The notes beneath the pieces were generated by a model. That model searched no databases. It was not told the origin of the DNA and worked only from the letters and a program-made list of their open reading frames with translations. A program made the translations under genes and the position numbers. From assembly GCA_019752015.1 (NCBI GenBank), contig JAIEMQ010000072.1:1-64000 (forward strand): 64,000 bases of DNA, read 5' to 3'. Below are positions 6,343 to 14,278 of the stretch, one piece after another; position 1 is the first letter of the stretch; each line of letters opens with the position of its first letter. The DNA is from Cyanobacteriota bacterium (GTDB lineage: Bacteria; Acidobacteriota; Vicinamibacteria; Vicinamibacterales; UBA2999).

Positions 6343-8745
6343 GTGATCCGTCACGCGTTTCGCACGATCAGCCGCATGCCCGGGCTTGCGGCGGTCGTGA
6401 TTCTCTCGCTCGGCGTCGGCATCGGCGTCAACACCACGGTGTTCTCGTGGATCCAGGCGATCCTGCTGAAGCCGATCCCGGGCGTCGACGACAGCGGCAG
6501 CTTCTATCACGTCGAGCCGAAGTCCGACACCGGCAGCTACCCCGGCATGTCGTGGGCGGAGTATCAGGATCTGAAACCGCGGCTGCGATCGATCGACGAG
6601 CTGGTCGTGTCGCGGATGGTGCCGCTCAACATCGGTGAGGCTGGCCGCACCGAGCGCACCTACGCACAGCTCGTTTCGGGAAATCTGTTCACCGCCCTCC
6701 ACCTTCGACCGGTCGCCGGACGATTCATCACGACGGACGAAACGTCACGGCCCGGCGGCGAGCCTGTCGTCGTGCTCTCGCATGATTACTGGCAGACGCA
6801 TTTCGCGGGATCGCCGTCGGCGATCGGGCAGACGCTGCGCGTCAACGATCTCGAGCTGACGATCATCGGCGTGGCGCCGGAGGATTTCCAGGGCACCATT
6901 CTCGCGCTGCAATTCGATCTGTGGGTACCGGCAACACTTGCTCCGGCGTTGTTTACCGGTTCGACCGAGCTCACCGATCGCAATCAACGCGGCTACTCGG
7001 CGCTCGGCCGTTTGCGCGATGGCGCGACCGAGGCCGGCGCGACCGGCGAATTCGCCTCTGCGATGCGCGAGTTCGCTGCTTCATATCCGGAAAGCAACGG
7101 CCGCATCAGCGGTGAGCTGATGCCCTACTGGTGGGCGCCGCGCGGCCCGCAGATGATGTTCATCACGGCGCTCGGCGTGCTGCAGGCCGTGATGCTGCTC
7201 GTCCTGCTGGCGGTCTGCGGCAACACCGCCAATCTCGTGCTGGCGCGCGCCAGCGCGCGGTATCGCGAAGTCGGCGTGCGACTCGCGCTTGGCGCCGGTC
7301 CGGGCACCGTCATTCGCCTGATGCTCACGGAAAACCTGCTGCTTGGCATCGGCGGCGCGATCGTCGGCATCCTGATCGCGTGGTGGGGCACGGAAGCGTT
7401 GCGCTCGATGCCGCGCTACGGCGCGTTCCCGGTCCGGTTTCAGACCAGCCTGGATGCCCTCGGGCTGGCATTCGCGGTCGGCCTCGGTGTCCTCTCGGGC
7501 CTGCTGTTCGGTGCCGCGCCCGCTCTACAACTGGGGCGCGTCGATCCGCAGCAGGCGCTGAGAAGCGGATCGAAATCGGCCGGCCGCAGCGTGATTCGCG
7601 ACACGCTGATGGCGCTGCAATGCGGTCTCGCACTCCTCGTGCTTGTCGTCGCCGGACTGTTCTTCCAGAGTTTCGTCGAGTCACAGGACACCAATCCTGG
7701 ATTCCGTGTCGAAGGGTTGCTGCTGGCGACTTACGACCTCGGCGGCGGTACGCCGCCGACCGATGAATACACCAGGCAGTTCGCCACGCAGCTGCTCGAT
7801 CGATTGACGCGCGTCCCGTCCGTCCAGTCGGTTGCGATCGCCAATTCGATGCCGCTCGACATTCACGGGCTGCCGATGAGGGCCTTTCTTCTCGAAGGCC
7901 GCGCCCAGACGACGGCACAGCGCGAAGCGGCGCTGAGCAACATCGTCTCGCCGGGCTATTTCAGTACGATGGGCATTCCGATCGTGGCCGGGCAAGACTT
8001 CACCGAAATGGCCGATCCGTCGACGCCGCCGCAGGTGATCGTCAATGAGGAATTCGTGCGGCGATACGTCGCGCCTGCTGATGCGATTGGGCGCCGGGTC
8101 ACGAATGGCGATACCGTCTACACGATCGCCGGCGTGGTGAAGGATTCCATGTACGACGCCTTCGGCGAACCGCCAACGCCGGCGTTCTTCTTCTCGTATC
8201 GCGACCGTCCGCGATGGCTGGGAGAGATTCATCTCCGCGCGCGGCCGGGATCGGAAACGATGCTCGCCGCCGAAGTGCAGCGCGCCGTCCGCGAGCTCGA
8301 TGCGTCGCTGCCGGTCTACAACATCCGCACGATGGCTGAGCACATCGAGCGCAACCTGTTCCTGCGAAAGATCCCCGCGCGCATGTTCCTGATCATCGCG
8401 CCGCTGCTGCTCGCGCTCGTCGCCATCGGCATCTACGCGGTCGTCAGCTACACCGTCTCACAGCGCACGACGGAGATCGGCGTGCGCATCGCCATGGGCG
8501 CTACTGCGGATCGCGTCGTCAAGCAGATCATCAAGGAGACGTTGATCGTGATCGGCGCCGGCGCGTTCCTCGCCTGGGTGATCGCGGTGATGCTCGACAC
8601 GCATCTGTTCGCGGGCGGAGTGGAAGACGCACCGGTCCTGCTCGGGGTGCCGATGATTCTGATGTTGGTAGGGACGTTCGCGTGCTGGCTGCCGGCGAGA
8701 AGAGCGACGACGGTCGATCCGGTTGTGGCGCTGAGATCCGAATAA
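6343..8745 (+). CDS. ADOP-type FtsX/MacB permease without ATPase
   Basis: Starting at GTG 6343 (VIRHAFRTISRMPGLAAVV) this is an 800-residue permease of the acidobacterial duplicated orphan type. It has two MacB_PCD-FtsX modules, each with an N-terminal membrane helix (LSLGVGIGVNTTVFSW), a large periplasmic domain, and a membrane core. The modules end in AVCGNTANLVLARASARYRE and SQRTTEIGVRIAMGATADRV. It closes with the conserved RRATTVDPVVALRSE. The frame extends to 6250, but the upstream residues do not look like a permease N-terminus. No ABC ATPase is adjacent, so the energising partner is unknown. It could be regulated by the divergent two-component system. Confidence 0.9.
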   Translation: MIRHAFRTISRMPGLAAVVILSLGVGIGVNTTVFSWIQAILLKPIPGVDDSGSFYHVEPKSDTGSYPGMSWAEYQDLKPRLRSIDELVVSRMVPLNIGEAGRTERTYAQLVSGNLFTALHLRPVAGRFITTDETSRPGGEPVVVLSHDYWQTHFAGSPSAIGQTLRVNDLELTIIGVAPEDFQGTILALQFDLWVPATLAPALFTGSTELTDRNQRGYSALGRLRDGATEAGATGEFASAMREFAASYPESNGRISGELMPYWWAPRGPQMMFITALGVLQAVMLLVLLAVCGNTANLVLARASARYREVGVRLALGAGPGTVIRLMLTENLLLGIGGAIVGILIAWWGTEALRSMPRYGAFPVRFQTSLDALGLAFAVGLGVLSGLLFGAAPALQLGRVDPQQALRSGSKSAGRSVIRDTLMALQCGLALLVLVVAGLFFQSFVESQDTNPGFRVEGLLLATYDLGGGTPPTDEYTRQFATQLLDRLTRVPSVQSVAIANSMPLDIHGLPMRAFLLEGRAQTTAQREAALSNIVSPGYFSTMGIPIVAGQDFTEMADPSTPPQVIVNEEFVRRYVAPADAIGRRVTNGDTVYTIAGVVKDSMYDAFGEPPTPAFFFSYRDRPRWLGEIHLRARPGSETMLAAEVQRAVRELDASLPVYNIRTMAEHIERNLFLRKIPARMFLIIAPLLLALVAIGIYAVVSYTVSQRTTEIGVRIAMGATADRVVKQIIKETLIVIGAGAFLAWVIAVMLDTHLFAGGVEDAPVLLGVPMILMLVGTFACWLPARRATTVDPVVALRSE

Positions 8746-8841
8746 AAGGCAACCACGAAGGACTCGAAGAACGCGAAGGATCACGAAGGCTAATTGCATC
8801 AAATGCTTCGTGCTTCCTTCGAGACCTTCGTGGTTGCCTTT
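8745..8841. repeat. 17-bp perfect inverted repeat of the CACGAAGG family
   Basis: AAAGGCAACCACGAAGG (8745-8761) and its exact complement (8825-8841) enclose further CGAAG/CTTCG copies. The element occupies the gap between two convergent genes, so it could serve as a bidirectional terminator. The same motif recurs at 9641-9685. Confidence 0.85.
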
Positions 8842-8845
8842 CGTG

Positions 8846-9685
8846 TCACCAGTATTCGATCGTTCGCTTGATGATCTGTTCGAGGCTGTGTGGGTTGGGG
8901 CCCGACCAGTTAATCAATTCCCTCTTTTGGATCCAATTGCCGGCCGCGTCGTATTCGTACGAGGTAAGCTTGGTTCGATTCCCGCCGCGTGACTCCACTT
9001 CGTTGCCCCTGGCATCCCGAACGATCGTGTCGCACTCGCGCCGGTTGAAAGGACGGCCGACTACGCACACTTCCTCGCGGTTATCGGTATAGACATATTC
9101 AATAGTCTGCTCGACGGTTGGCCTGTTCTCACTGACCTCTACTGCTTTCACGACGCGTCCGCGCTCATCGAGCGTTTCAGTTGTGAGCGACCACGAACCA
9201 AAAGCCCGCCGCCGACGATTGATCACGTTCTGGCCGTACTCAACCTTCTCGTGCGTGCTGAACTCGCCCTTGGAATCCGTCACGTGTTCGATGAGGCGAC
9301 CCTGCGAATCGTAGGCGCAGGTCGTCGTGGAGTGAACGTCGCCGCCCCGCTTTTGAACCGCCCGAACCAGCCGACCGTTTTCGTATTCCCCCGTCGATGT
9401 AATGACAATGGCGAACGGAGGGTTGTTGTCATAGATAACGGTTTCGACCGTGCGCCCATCGGCTGAAATCGTCATCCGCATGACCGGTCTTTCGCCGCCG
9501 GCAGCCGTCATGATCCCGGGACGCTCATCAACCCTGTCGCTGATGCTCTTGACGCGACCGAAATACTCGAGAGGCCCGCAGGCGGAAGCGGAGCGCTCGC
9601 CAGCGATCAAACACACCAGGACGCCGAACAAAACATTAATTGCTTCGTGCGTGCTTCGCGGCCTTCGTGTTCTTCGTGGTTGCAT
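8846..9685 (-). CDS. Secreted protein with YD/RHS-like repeats
   Basis: The ATG at 9685 gives 279 residues: a basic N-terminus, a hydrophobic segment (INVLFGVLVCLIAGERSASA) and a signal-peptide-like cleavage region. Repeated beta-strand units follow, resembling YD repeats: CAYDSQGRLIEHVTD, ETLDERGRVVKAVE and YEYDAAGNWIQKRELI. The repeats suggest a small surface or periplasmic beta-structure rather than an enzyme. The first 17 codons are read through a CACGAAG-type DNA repeat (9641-9685), giving the odd basic sequence MQPRRTRRPRSTHE. Function is unknown. Confidence 0.65.
   Translation of the reverse strand: MQPRRTRRPRSTHEAINVLFGVLVCLIAGERSASACGPLEYFGRVKSISDRVDERPGIMTAAGGERPVMRMTISADGRTVETVIYDNNPPFAIVITSTGEYENGRLVRAVQKRGGDVHSTTTCAYDSQGRLIEHVTDSKGEFSTHEKVEYGQNVINRRRRAFGSWSLTTETLDERGRVVKAVEVSENRPTVEQTIEYVYTDNREEVCVVGRPFNRRECDTIVRDARGNEVESRGGNRTKLTSYEYDAAGNWIQKRELINWSGPNPHSLEQIIKRTIEYW
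9641..9685. repeat. Tandem CTTCGTG-type repeat encoding a protein N-terminus
   Basis: GCTTCGTGC, TTCGCGGCC, TTCGTGTTC and TTCGTGGTT follow each other at about 9-bp steps. They match one arm of the inverted repeat at 8745-8841. The array lies inside the first codons of the minus-strand gene. Confidence 0.7.
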
Positions 9686-9708
9686 TTTTTGATGTCTTAA
9701 AAGAAAAG

Positions 9709-9728
9709 GACCGGCGCTGAGGCCGGTC
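9709..9728 (-). terminator. Intrinsic terminator of the DUF1592-to-sulfite-oxidase operon
   Basis: GACCGGC pairs with GCCGGTC around a 6-nt loop. On the minus strand the stem is followed by CTTTTCTTTTAA, a T-rich tail. It lies 67 bp beyond the stop of the molybdoenzyme gene. Confidence 0.75.
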
Positions 9729-9738
9729 ATCGAAGTTT

Positions 9739-9799
9739 GGGGCGAACCAAAGTTCGCCCCTACAAGTCTGCGCAGGCGGAACTAAAGTTCCGCCTCTAC
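9739..9799. repeat. Two adjacent 9-bp-arm palindromes of one dispersed family
   Basis: GGGGCGAAC/CAAA/GTTCGCCCC (9739-9760) and AGGCGGAAC/TAAA/GTTCCGCCT (9774-9795) are each perfect, and each is followed by a (C)TAC tail. A double copy of the same design occurs inside the MFS gene at 23461-23510. Confidence 0.85.
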
Positions 9800-10965
9800 G
9801 AAATCATGATCTTCCTCGGATGTTGCGAGTTGTCCTCGAGGAACGTCTTCTTGCTCTCGATCTCCTCCGACGTCGGCTGCACCATGCCGTTCACGTCGGT
9901 GACGCGCGACACCAGCGTGTGCTCGCCGGCGGGCGCGTTCTTCCACGTGTAGTGATACAGCTTCCACCCGTACTTCGCGGTGGTCGCCGGATCGGCGGTG
10001 GCGGCCATCCACGGGCCGTCATCGACCTTCACCTCGACGGACTTTACCGGCGTGCCGTCGTTCAGCACGATCATCGTCAGCTTGTGATCGGCGCCGTTCT
10101 TGGTGACGCGCGCGACGAACGACTTCAGGTTGAGATGGCTGACGGCCTTTTCGACCCACTTCACTTCGCCGTTGATCATCTCGCCGCGCAGCGTGCGGTA
10201 CCAGTTCGCCTGGAACTTGCCGAGGTACGGCTCTTCCTGCACGTGGATGTCCGACAGCCACTTCACGTTCGGCGCGCCGTACCAGCCCGGCATGATCAAA
10301 CGAAGCGGAGCGCCCTGGTGCTTGGTGAGCGGCTCGCCGTTCAGCGCGTAGGCGAGGAACGGCGCGCGATCGCTCGACAGCGCCTGGTCGCGCTGGATGC
10401 TGCGGCCGTACTGCTGCTCGACGTCGTAGTTGGTGCCGCGGAAGTTGACGCTCTCCTTGCCGCGATCGGCGCCGAAGAACACAATCTCGCGCGCGTTCGA
10501 CTTGAGGCCGGCCTTGTCGAGCACGGTCTTGAGCGGCACGCCCGTCCACCGGCCGTTGCCAATCAAGCCCTGAATCGGACGACGGTTGCCCGAGCACTCG
10601 AAGCCGTTGATGAGCTCCGCGTTGCCCATCTTCTTCAACTCGTCGAGGGACAACGCCAGCGACGTGTTGACGAAACCGCCGACCTTCAGCCGGAACGCCA
10701 CCGGATCCACCTCGGGGTGGCCGTAATGCTGCGTCGTGAAGAACTGATCCTTCGGCGTGAACGGCGTGGTCAGGTTGCGCGTGTCGAACATGCGGCGATC
10801 GGGAGCCGGGTTCGGATTGAACGGCGGGTTCACGTGCGAGTCGGTGAACGGCACCATCACCTCGCCCTGCGCCATGGCGGGGAGGATCCAGTCGAAATCA
10901 GCGGCGGCCGCGAGGGCGGCGGCGGAAAGACCCGTTTTGATTGCGTCGCGGCGATTCATGGTCAT
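9796..10965 (-). CDS. Sulfite-oxidase-family molybdopterin enzyme (SorA/SoxC-like), exported
   Basis: This is a 389-residue protein of the sulfite oxidase family, which oxidises sulfite or related oxyanions using a Mo-pterin cofactor in the periplasm. The N-terminus (MNRRDAIKTGLSAAALAAA) fits a twin-arginine signal. The Mo-ligating cysteine is Cys124 in GFECSGNRRPIQG. Further family features are RWTGVPLKTVLDKAG and HQGAPLRLIMPGWYG. A C-terminal Mo-co dimerisation domain begins near residue 275 and includes VKSVEVKVDDGPW and YTWKNAPAGEHTLVSRVTD. An AGAGGA ribosome binding site precedes ATG 10965. It starts 1 bp after the selenoprotein stop, so the two are coupled. No cytochrome c partner gene is adjacent. 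Confidence 0.88.
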   Translation of the reverse strand: MTMNRRDAIKTGLSAAALAAAADFDWILPAMAQGEVMVPFTDSHVNPPFNPNPAPDRRMFDTRNLTTPFTPKDQFFTTQHYGHPEVDPVAFRLKVGGFVNTSLALSLDELKKMGNAELINGFECSGNRRPIQGLIGNGRWTGVPLKTVLDKAGLKSNAREIVFFGADRGKESVNFRGTNYDVEQQYGRSIQRDQALSSDRAPFLAYALNGEPLTKHQGAPLRLIMPGWYGAPNVKWLSDIHVQEEPYLGKFQANWYRTLRGEMINGEVKWVEKAVSHLNLKSFVARVTKNGADHKLTMIVLNDGTPVKSVEVKVDDGPWMAATADPATTAKYGWKLYHYTWKNAPAGEHTLVSRVTDVNGMVQPTSEEIESKKTFLEDNSQHPRKIMIS

Positions 10966-10966
10966 A

Positions 10967-12424
10967 TCAGTTCCTCTGGGACTTCAAAGTCTCTATGTAC
11001 CAAGTGACTCTGTCAACGGCATCACCGTGCGGCTCGACGCCGGTGAATTGATAGCGAATCGTCCCCGTCGCATCGACATAAAACGTCGTCGGCGTGTCGT
11101 GAACGTTGAACACCTTCGCCGCCTGCTCGCGCGAATAGCGCGCGACGGGCATCGCAAACTTGCGCTCGGCCACATAGCGATCCAGCCGCGCCGGATCGTC
11201 ATCAAGGCTAATCAGGAAGAACCTGACCTTCGGATCGCCCTGATACTTCTCGTAGGCCTTCTGGATGAGCGGTAACTCCGCCCGGCAGGCCCCTCACCAG
11301 GCGCTGAAGAAATTCAGCAGCACCACGTTGCCGCGCTCGGCGCGGAGGTCGACGTCGTTGCCCTGAAGATCTTTCAGCACCAATGCCGGCACCCTGCGGT
11401 CGGCCATGCTGCTCACGAGCGCCTTACGGCGCTCTTCGCGCTTCCGTTCGAGCGTGGCGGCCAGCCACTTTTCGAAGTCGGCGGGATTCTCGCCGTTCTT
11501 CGCCTGCACCTCGGCAAGCGCGGCCTTGGCCTGATCGCGCTGCGGCGGCGTGATGCCGGCCAGGCCGAGCGCGGTCAGATAGTGCTCGCGCGCCGTCTCG
11601 AGATCGTTCTTCTTGCGCGACAGCTCGGCGAGGTGCAGCTGGTTGGTCGCATCGACATTGCGATAGAGGCGCGCCGCTTCGGCGAGGCGCTTCTCGGCGG
11701 CCGCGAGATCGCCCTGCAGATACAACGCCCAGCCAGCGATGTCCGCGAACACCGCGGCATTGCGATCGAGCGACCCGCGCACCTTGCCATCGAGCTTGTA
11801 GCTGCTCTCGTTCTCCCAGATGAACCGATCGCCGGCCACGCGGCCCTCGGCGGCGAGCCGCAGCACGAACGGCAGATCACTGTTGCGCGCGAGCAGCAGA
11901 TTGGCGCCGGCGATATACGACATCGGATCGGGACGCAGCTTGATGCGCACGTCGATCGCATTCCGAATCGCCGACGCCGATGCCTGCGGACTGGCTTGCA
12001 GTTTCGCAATCGCCGCGTCGGCGGCCTTCACCGAATTCTCGAGACCGTTGGCTTCGAGAATCCACTCCGGCTTCGGCTCACCCGCGGCCTCGAACTCAGC
12101 CTCGGCGCGCGGACGATACGACACTTCCTCGTGGAAGCCGGGGAACGCGCCTTCGGCCTTGTTGCCCTTGAAGTCGTAGATGCGGCCGAGCCAGAAATGC
12201 GCCTGCGCAGCCGTGGCAGGAATCCTGGTGGCGGCGATCAGCTTCTGTTCCGCCGATTTCGTTCGCATCGCGAACCAATCAGCTTTTCCTTGTTCGAGAA
12301 GTGATTGTTCTCTGGCGGTCTGTGCGGAGAGAAAGGCAAAGGGCAGAAGGCAAAAGGCAAAAGTAAAGGCCTTAAACCATTTCCTTCTGCCTTCTGCCTT
12401 TCGCCTTCTGCCTTTTGCAGGCAT
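10967..12424 (-). CDS. TlpA-like thioredoxin-fold selenoprotein (UGA at the CxxC)
   Basis: Read through the TGA at 11294-11296, this is one 485-residue exported protein. A signal peptide (KWFKAFTFAFCLLPFAFLSA) precedes a TPR-like helical region (about 40-330). A C-terminal TlpA/ResA thioredoxin domain follows, with VLKDLQGNDVDLRAERGNVV, then VLLNFFSAW-U-GAC, then cis-Pro HDTPTTFYVDATG. The TGA replaces exactly the first Cys of the CxxC, as residue 377. After it, 108 codons stay open and conserved to the next stop, 1 bp before the sulfite-oxidase-like gene. A bSECIS-like hairpin follows the TGA. Selenocysteine is therefore far likelier than truncation. The expected role is periplasmic disulfide or peroxide redox chemistry. 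The first residues (MPAKGRRRKAEGRR) come from a DNA repeat, so the exact start is uncertain. Confidence 0.85.
11267..11283 (-). promoter_or_regulatory. Candidate bacterial SECIS hairpin
   Basis: On the transcript GGGCGG pairs with CCGCUC (one G-U) around the loop AGUUA. The loop begins 16 nt after the UGA, with a G in its first two positions. These match the usual bacterial SECIS limits (short apical loop, roughly 16-37 nt from UGA). It supports recoding of UGA to selenocysteine. Confidence 0.6.
12332..12421. repeat. Inverted arrays of the 7-bp TTCTGCC repeat
   Basis: The left arm (AAAGGCAAAGGGCAGAAGGC and onward) and right arm (TTCTGCC, TTCTGCC, TTTCGCC, TTCTGCC, TTTTGCA) are mutually complementary. 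The arrays span the start of the selenoprotein gene and encode part of its N-terminus. The same 7-mer recurs three times at 49330-49350. Confidence 0.75.
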
Positions 12425-12427
12425 TTC

Positions 12428-14263
12428 CTAGCAAGTCACGCAGCGATTGTTGTTCTTCGCACCGAGCTTGGTCAGCAGCTCGATGGTCTCCGGAATCGCC
12501 GAGAGGCGCTGCACCGGGCCGTTCGCCATGTCGACGGTGGTCTGGCCGCTGCGCGCCACGGCTTTCACGTCGGCGCCCTTGCTCACGAGATACAGGATCA
12601 TCGCGTTGTCGCCGCGGGCCGCCGCGTGATGGAGCGGCGTGTAGCCGTCGTTGTCGCGCATGTTGACGTCGGCGCCGAGCTCTTCGACGAGATACTTCAT
12701 CACGCTGAGCCACGCGTCCGGGGCGTGACGATGGGCGTTGCCGGCGAAGCCTTCGCCGTACTCGACGCCGGCGGCGGCGTGAATCGCGAATGCGCCGGGA
12801 CCACCGTAGGGAATCGGCGGCGCGTCGTATTTCTCCATGCCCGCTCCAGCGGTCGGCGTGACGGCGCCGCCGGCGCCCTGCGGCTGTCCGCCCGGGGCGT
12901 CGCCGCCGCGGCGAATCTGCGCGCGGGGAGCGGTGGTCGGAATCTCAGGATCGGCGCCGTAGGCGACGAGCAGCTTCATCGCCATCAGGTCGGTGCCGTA
13001 GGCCGCGCGCCAGAACGCCGTCGATCCGGTCGTGTCGGCGAGACCGCAGTTGCGATTGCCGCAGCCCGTGTAAACGAGGTACCACGGGTGCGAGCTGATG
13101 CGGTGATTGACGTCGGCGCCCTTGTCGAGCAGCGCCTTCATCACTTCCAGATAGGTGTGCTTCTGCAGCTCCATCTGCTGGGGCTGCGGGAAGCGCGTGC
13201 GCGGCTGCCACGCGGTGTTGACGGCGGCCCACAGCGGCGTCACGCCGTTGTTGCTCGCGGCGAGATTGACGTTGGCGCCGCGCTCGATCAGGAACATCGC
13301 CATGTCGAACTCACCGTTGATCACGGCGGTGAGCAGCGGGCTGGTGTTGTCGCCCTTCTGCACGACGTTGATGTCCGCGCCGCCGTCCAGCAGCGCCTTC
13401 GCCGCTTCGATATAGCCCTGGCGCGCCGCGTGGAGCAGCGCGGTCATGCCGCCCTTGCTCGAGACCGGCGGATTGATCTCTTCGGGATTGAAGCCGCGCG
13501 GCGGCGGCGCGTTCGGATCCGGCGGCGGAATCTTGCCGGACTTCAAGAGCTCGCGCGACGCTTCGATCGCCGCCTGCATCTGCGCCGGCGACGGCCGCGC
13601 GTTCGAGTCCTTGCCGATGAAGCCTTCGATCACCTTGCGCTGGCGCTCGACGGCCGCGCGATCGAGCTGCCCCTGCTTGCTGACGTCGATCACTTTGGTC
13701 GAGACGTTCGGATCGGCGCCGCGCTTGATCAACGCCGCGATCGCCTCGGGGCGGTTCCATGACGCCGCGAAGATCAGCGGCGTCTGTTCCCATTCAGCTT
13801 CCTTCGCGTTGACGTCGGCCTTGGCGTCGGCGAGGAGGTTGATCACCTCCGCGCTGCCCGACAACGCGGCGAGATGGATCGGCGTCGCGCCGCTCGGATT
13901 CGCCCTGGCGTTGACGTCGGCGCCGGCCTCGATGATCGCCCTGGCGACGGCGGGGCTCGCCGATTTCGCGGCGAGGTGCAGCGGCGTGTAGAGGCCGATG
14001 CGCGTCACCGCCGAGACGTTGGCGCCCGCGACGATCAGCAGCTGCGCGAGCTCGGCATCGCCGCGCTCCGCGGCCCAGTGCAGCGCTGTCATGCCGTCGC
14101 CCTGCGGCACGCCGATGTCGGCGCCGTCCTTGAGCAGCTGTTTGACGGCGTCCTTGTCGCCCTTCATCGCCGCATCCGCGAGCGGCGAGGTCGACTGGGC
14201 CGCGCCCAGCGTTGCTCCGAGGAACAACGCCACAACAACGTTAGTCAGTAATCGACGCGTCAT
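12428..14263 (-). CDS. Secreted ankyrin-repeat protein
   Basis: This is a 611-residue protein with a signal peptide (RRLLTNVVVALFLGATLGAAQ) followed by about ten ankyrin repeats. Examples are DGMTALHWAAERGDAELAQL, TPLHLAAKSASPAVARAIIE, TPIHLAALSGSAEVINLL and YTPLHHAAARGDNAMILYLV. Two proline- and glycine-rich linkers (about 220-260 and 425-450) interrupt the solenoid. Ankyrin arrays bind proteins; the periplasmic partner is unknown but may be one of the co-encoded DUF1592/DUF1552 proteins. The start is preceded by a GGGGGAG ribosome binding site. Only 3 bp separate its stop from the selenoprotein start, placing both in one operon. Confidence 0.92.
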   Translation of the reverse strand: MTRRLLTNVVVALFLGATLGAAQSTSPLADAAMKGDKDAVKQLLKDGADIGVPQGDGMTALHWAAERGDAELAQLLIVAGANVSAVTRIGLYTPLHLAAKSASPAVARAIIEAGADVNARANPSGATPIHLAALSGSAEVINLLADAKADVNAKEAEWEQTPLIFAASWNRPEAIAALIKRGADPNVSTKVIDVSKQGQLDRAAVERQRKVIEGFIGKDSNARPSPAQMQAAIEASRELLKSGKIPPPDPNAPPPRGFNPEEINPPVSSKGGMTALLHAARQGYIEAAKALLDGGADINVVQKGDNTSPLLTAVINGEFDMAMFLIERGANVNLAASNNGVTPLWAAVNTAWQPRTRFPQPQQMELQKHTYLEVMKALLDKGADVNHRISSHPWYLVYTGCGNRNCGLADTTGSTAFWRAAYGTDLMAMKLLVAYGADPEIPTTAPRAQIRRGGDAPGGQPQGAGGAVTPTAGAGMEKYDAPPIPYGGPGAFAIHAAAGVEYGEGFAGNAHRHAPDAWLSVMKYLVEELGADVNMRDNDGYTPLHHAAARGDNAMILYLVSKGADVKAVARSGQTTVDMANGPVQRLSAIPETIELLTKLGAKNNNRCVTC

Positions 14264-14278
14264 GTCCGTCTCCCCCGA

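Noticed and set aside
10967-11296. Selenoprotein gene as two separate genes or a pseudogene
   Set aside because: The frame is unbroken, the TGA falls on the catalytic Cys codon, a SECIS-like hairpin follows, and coupling to the next gene is kept.
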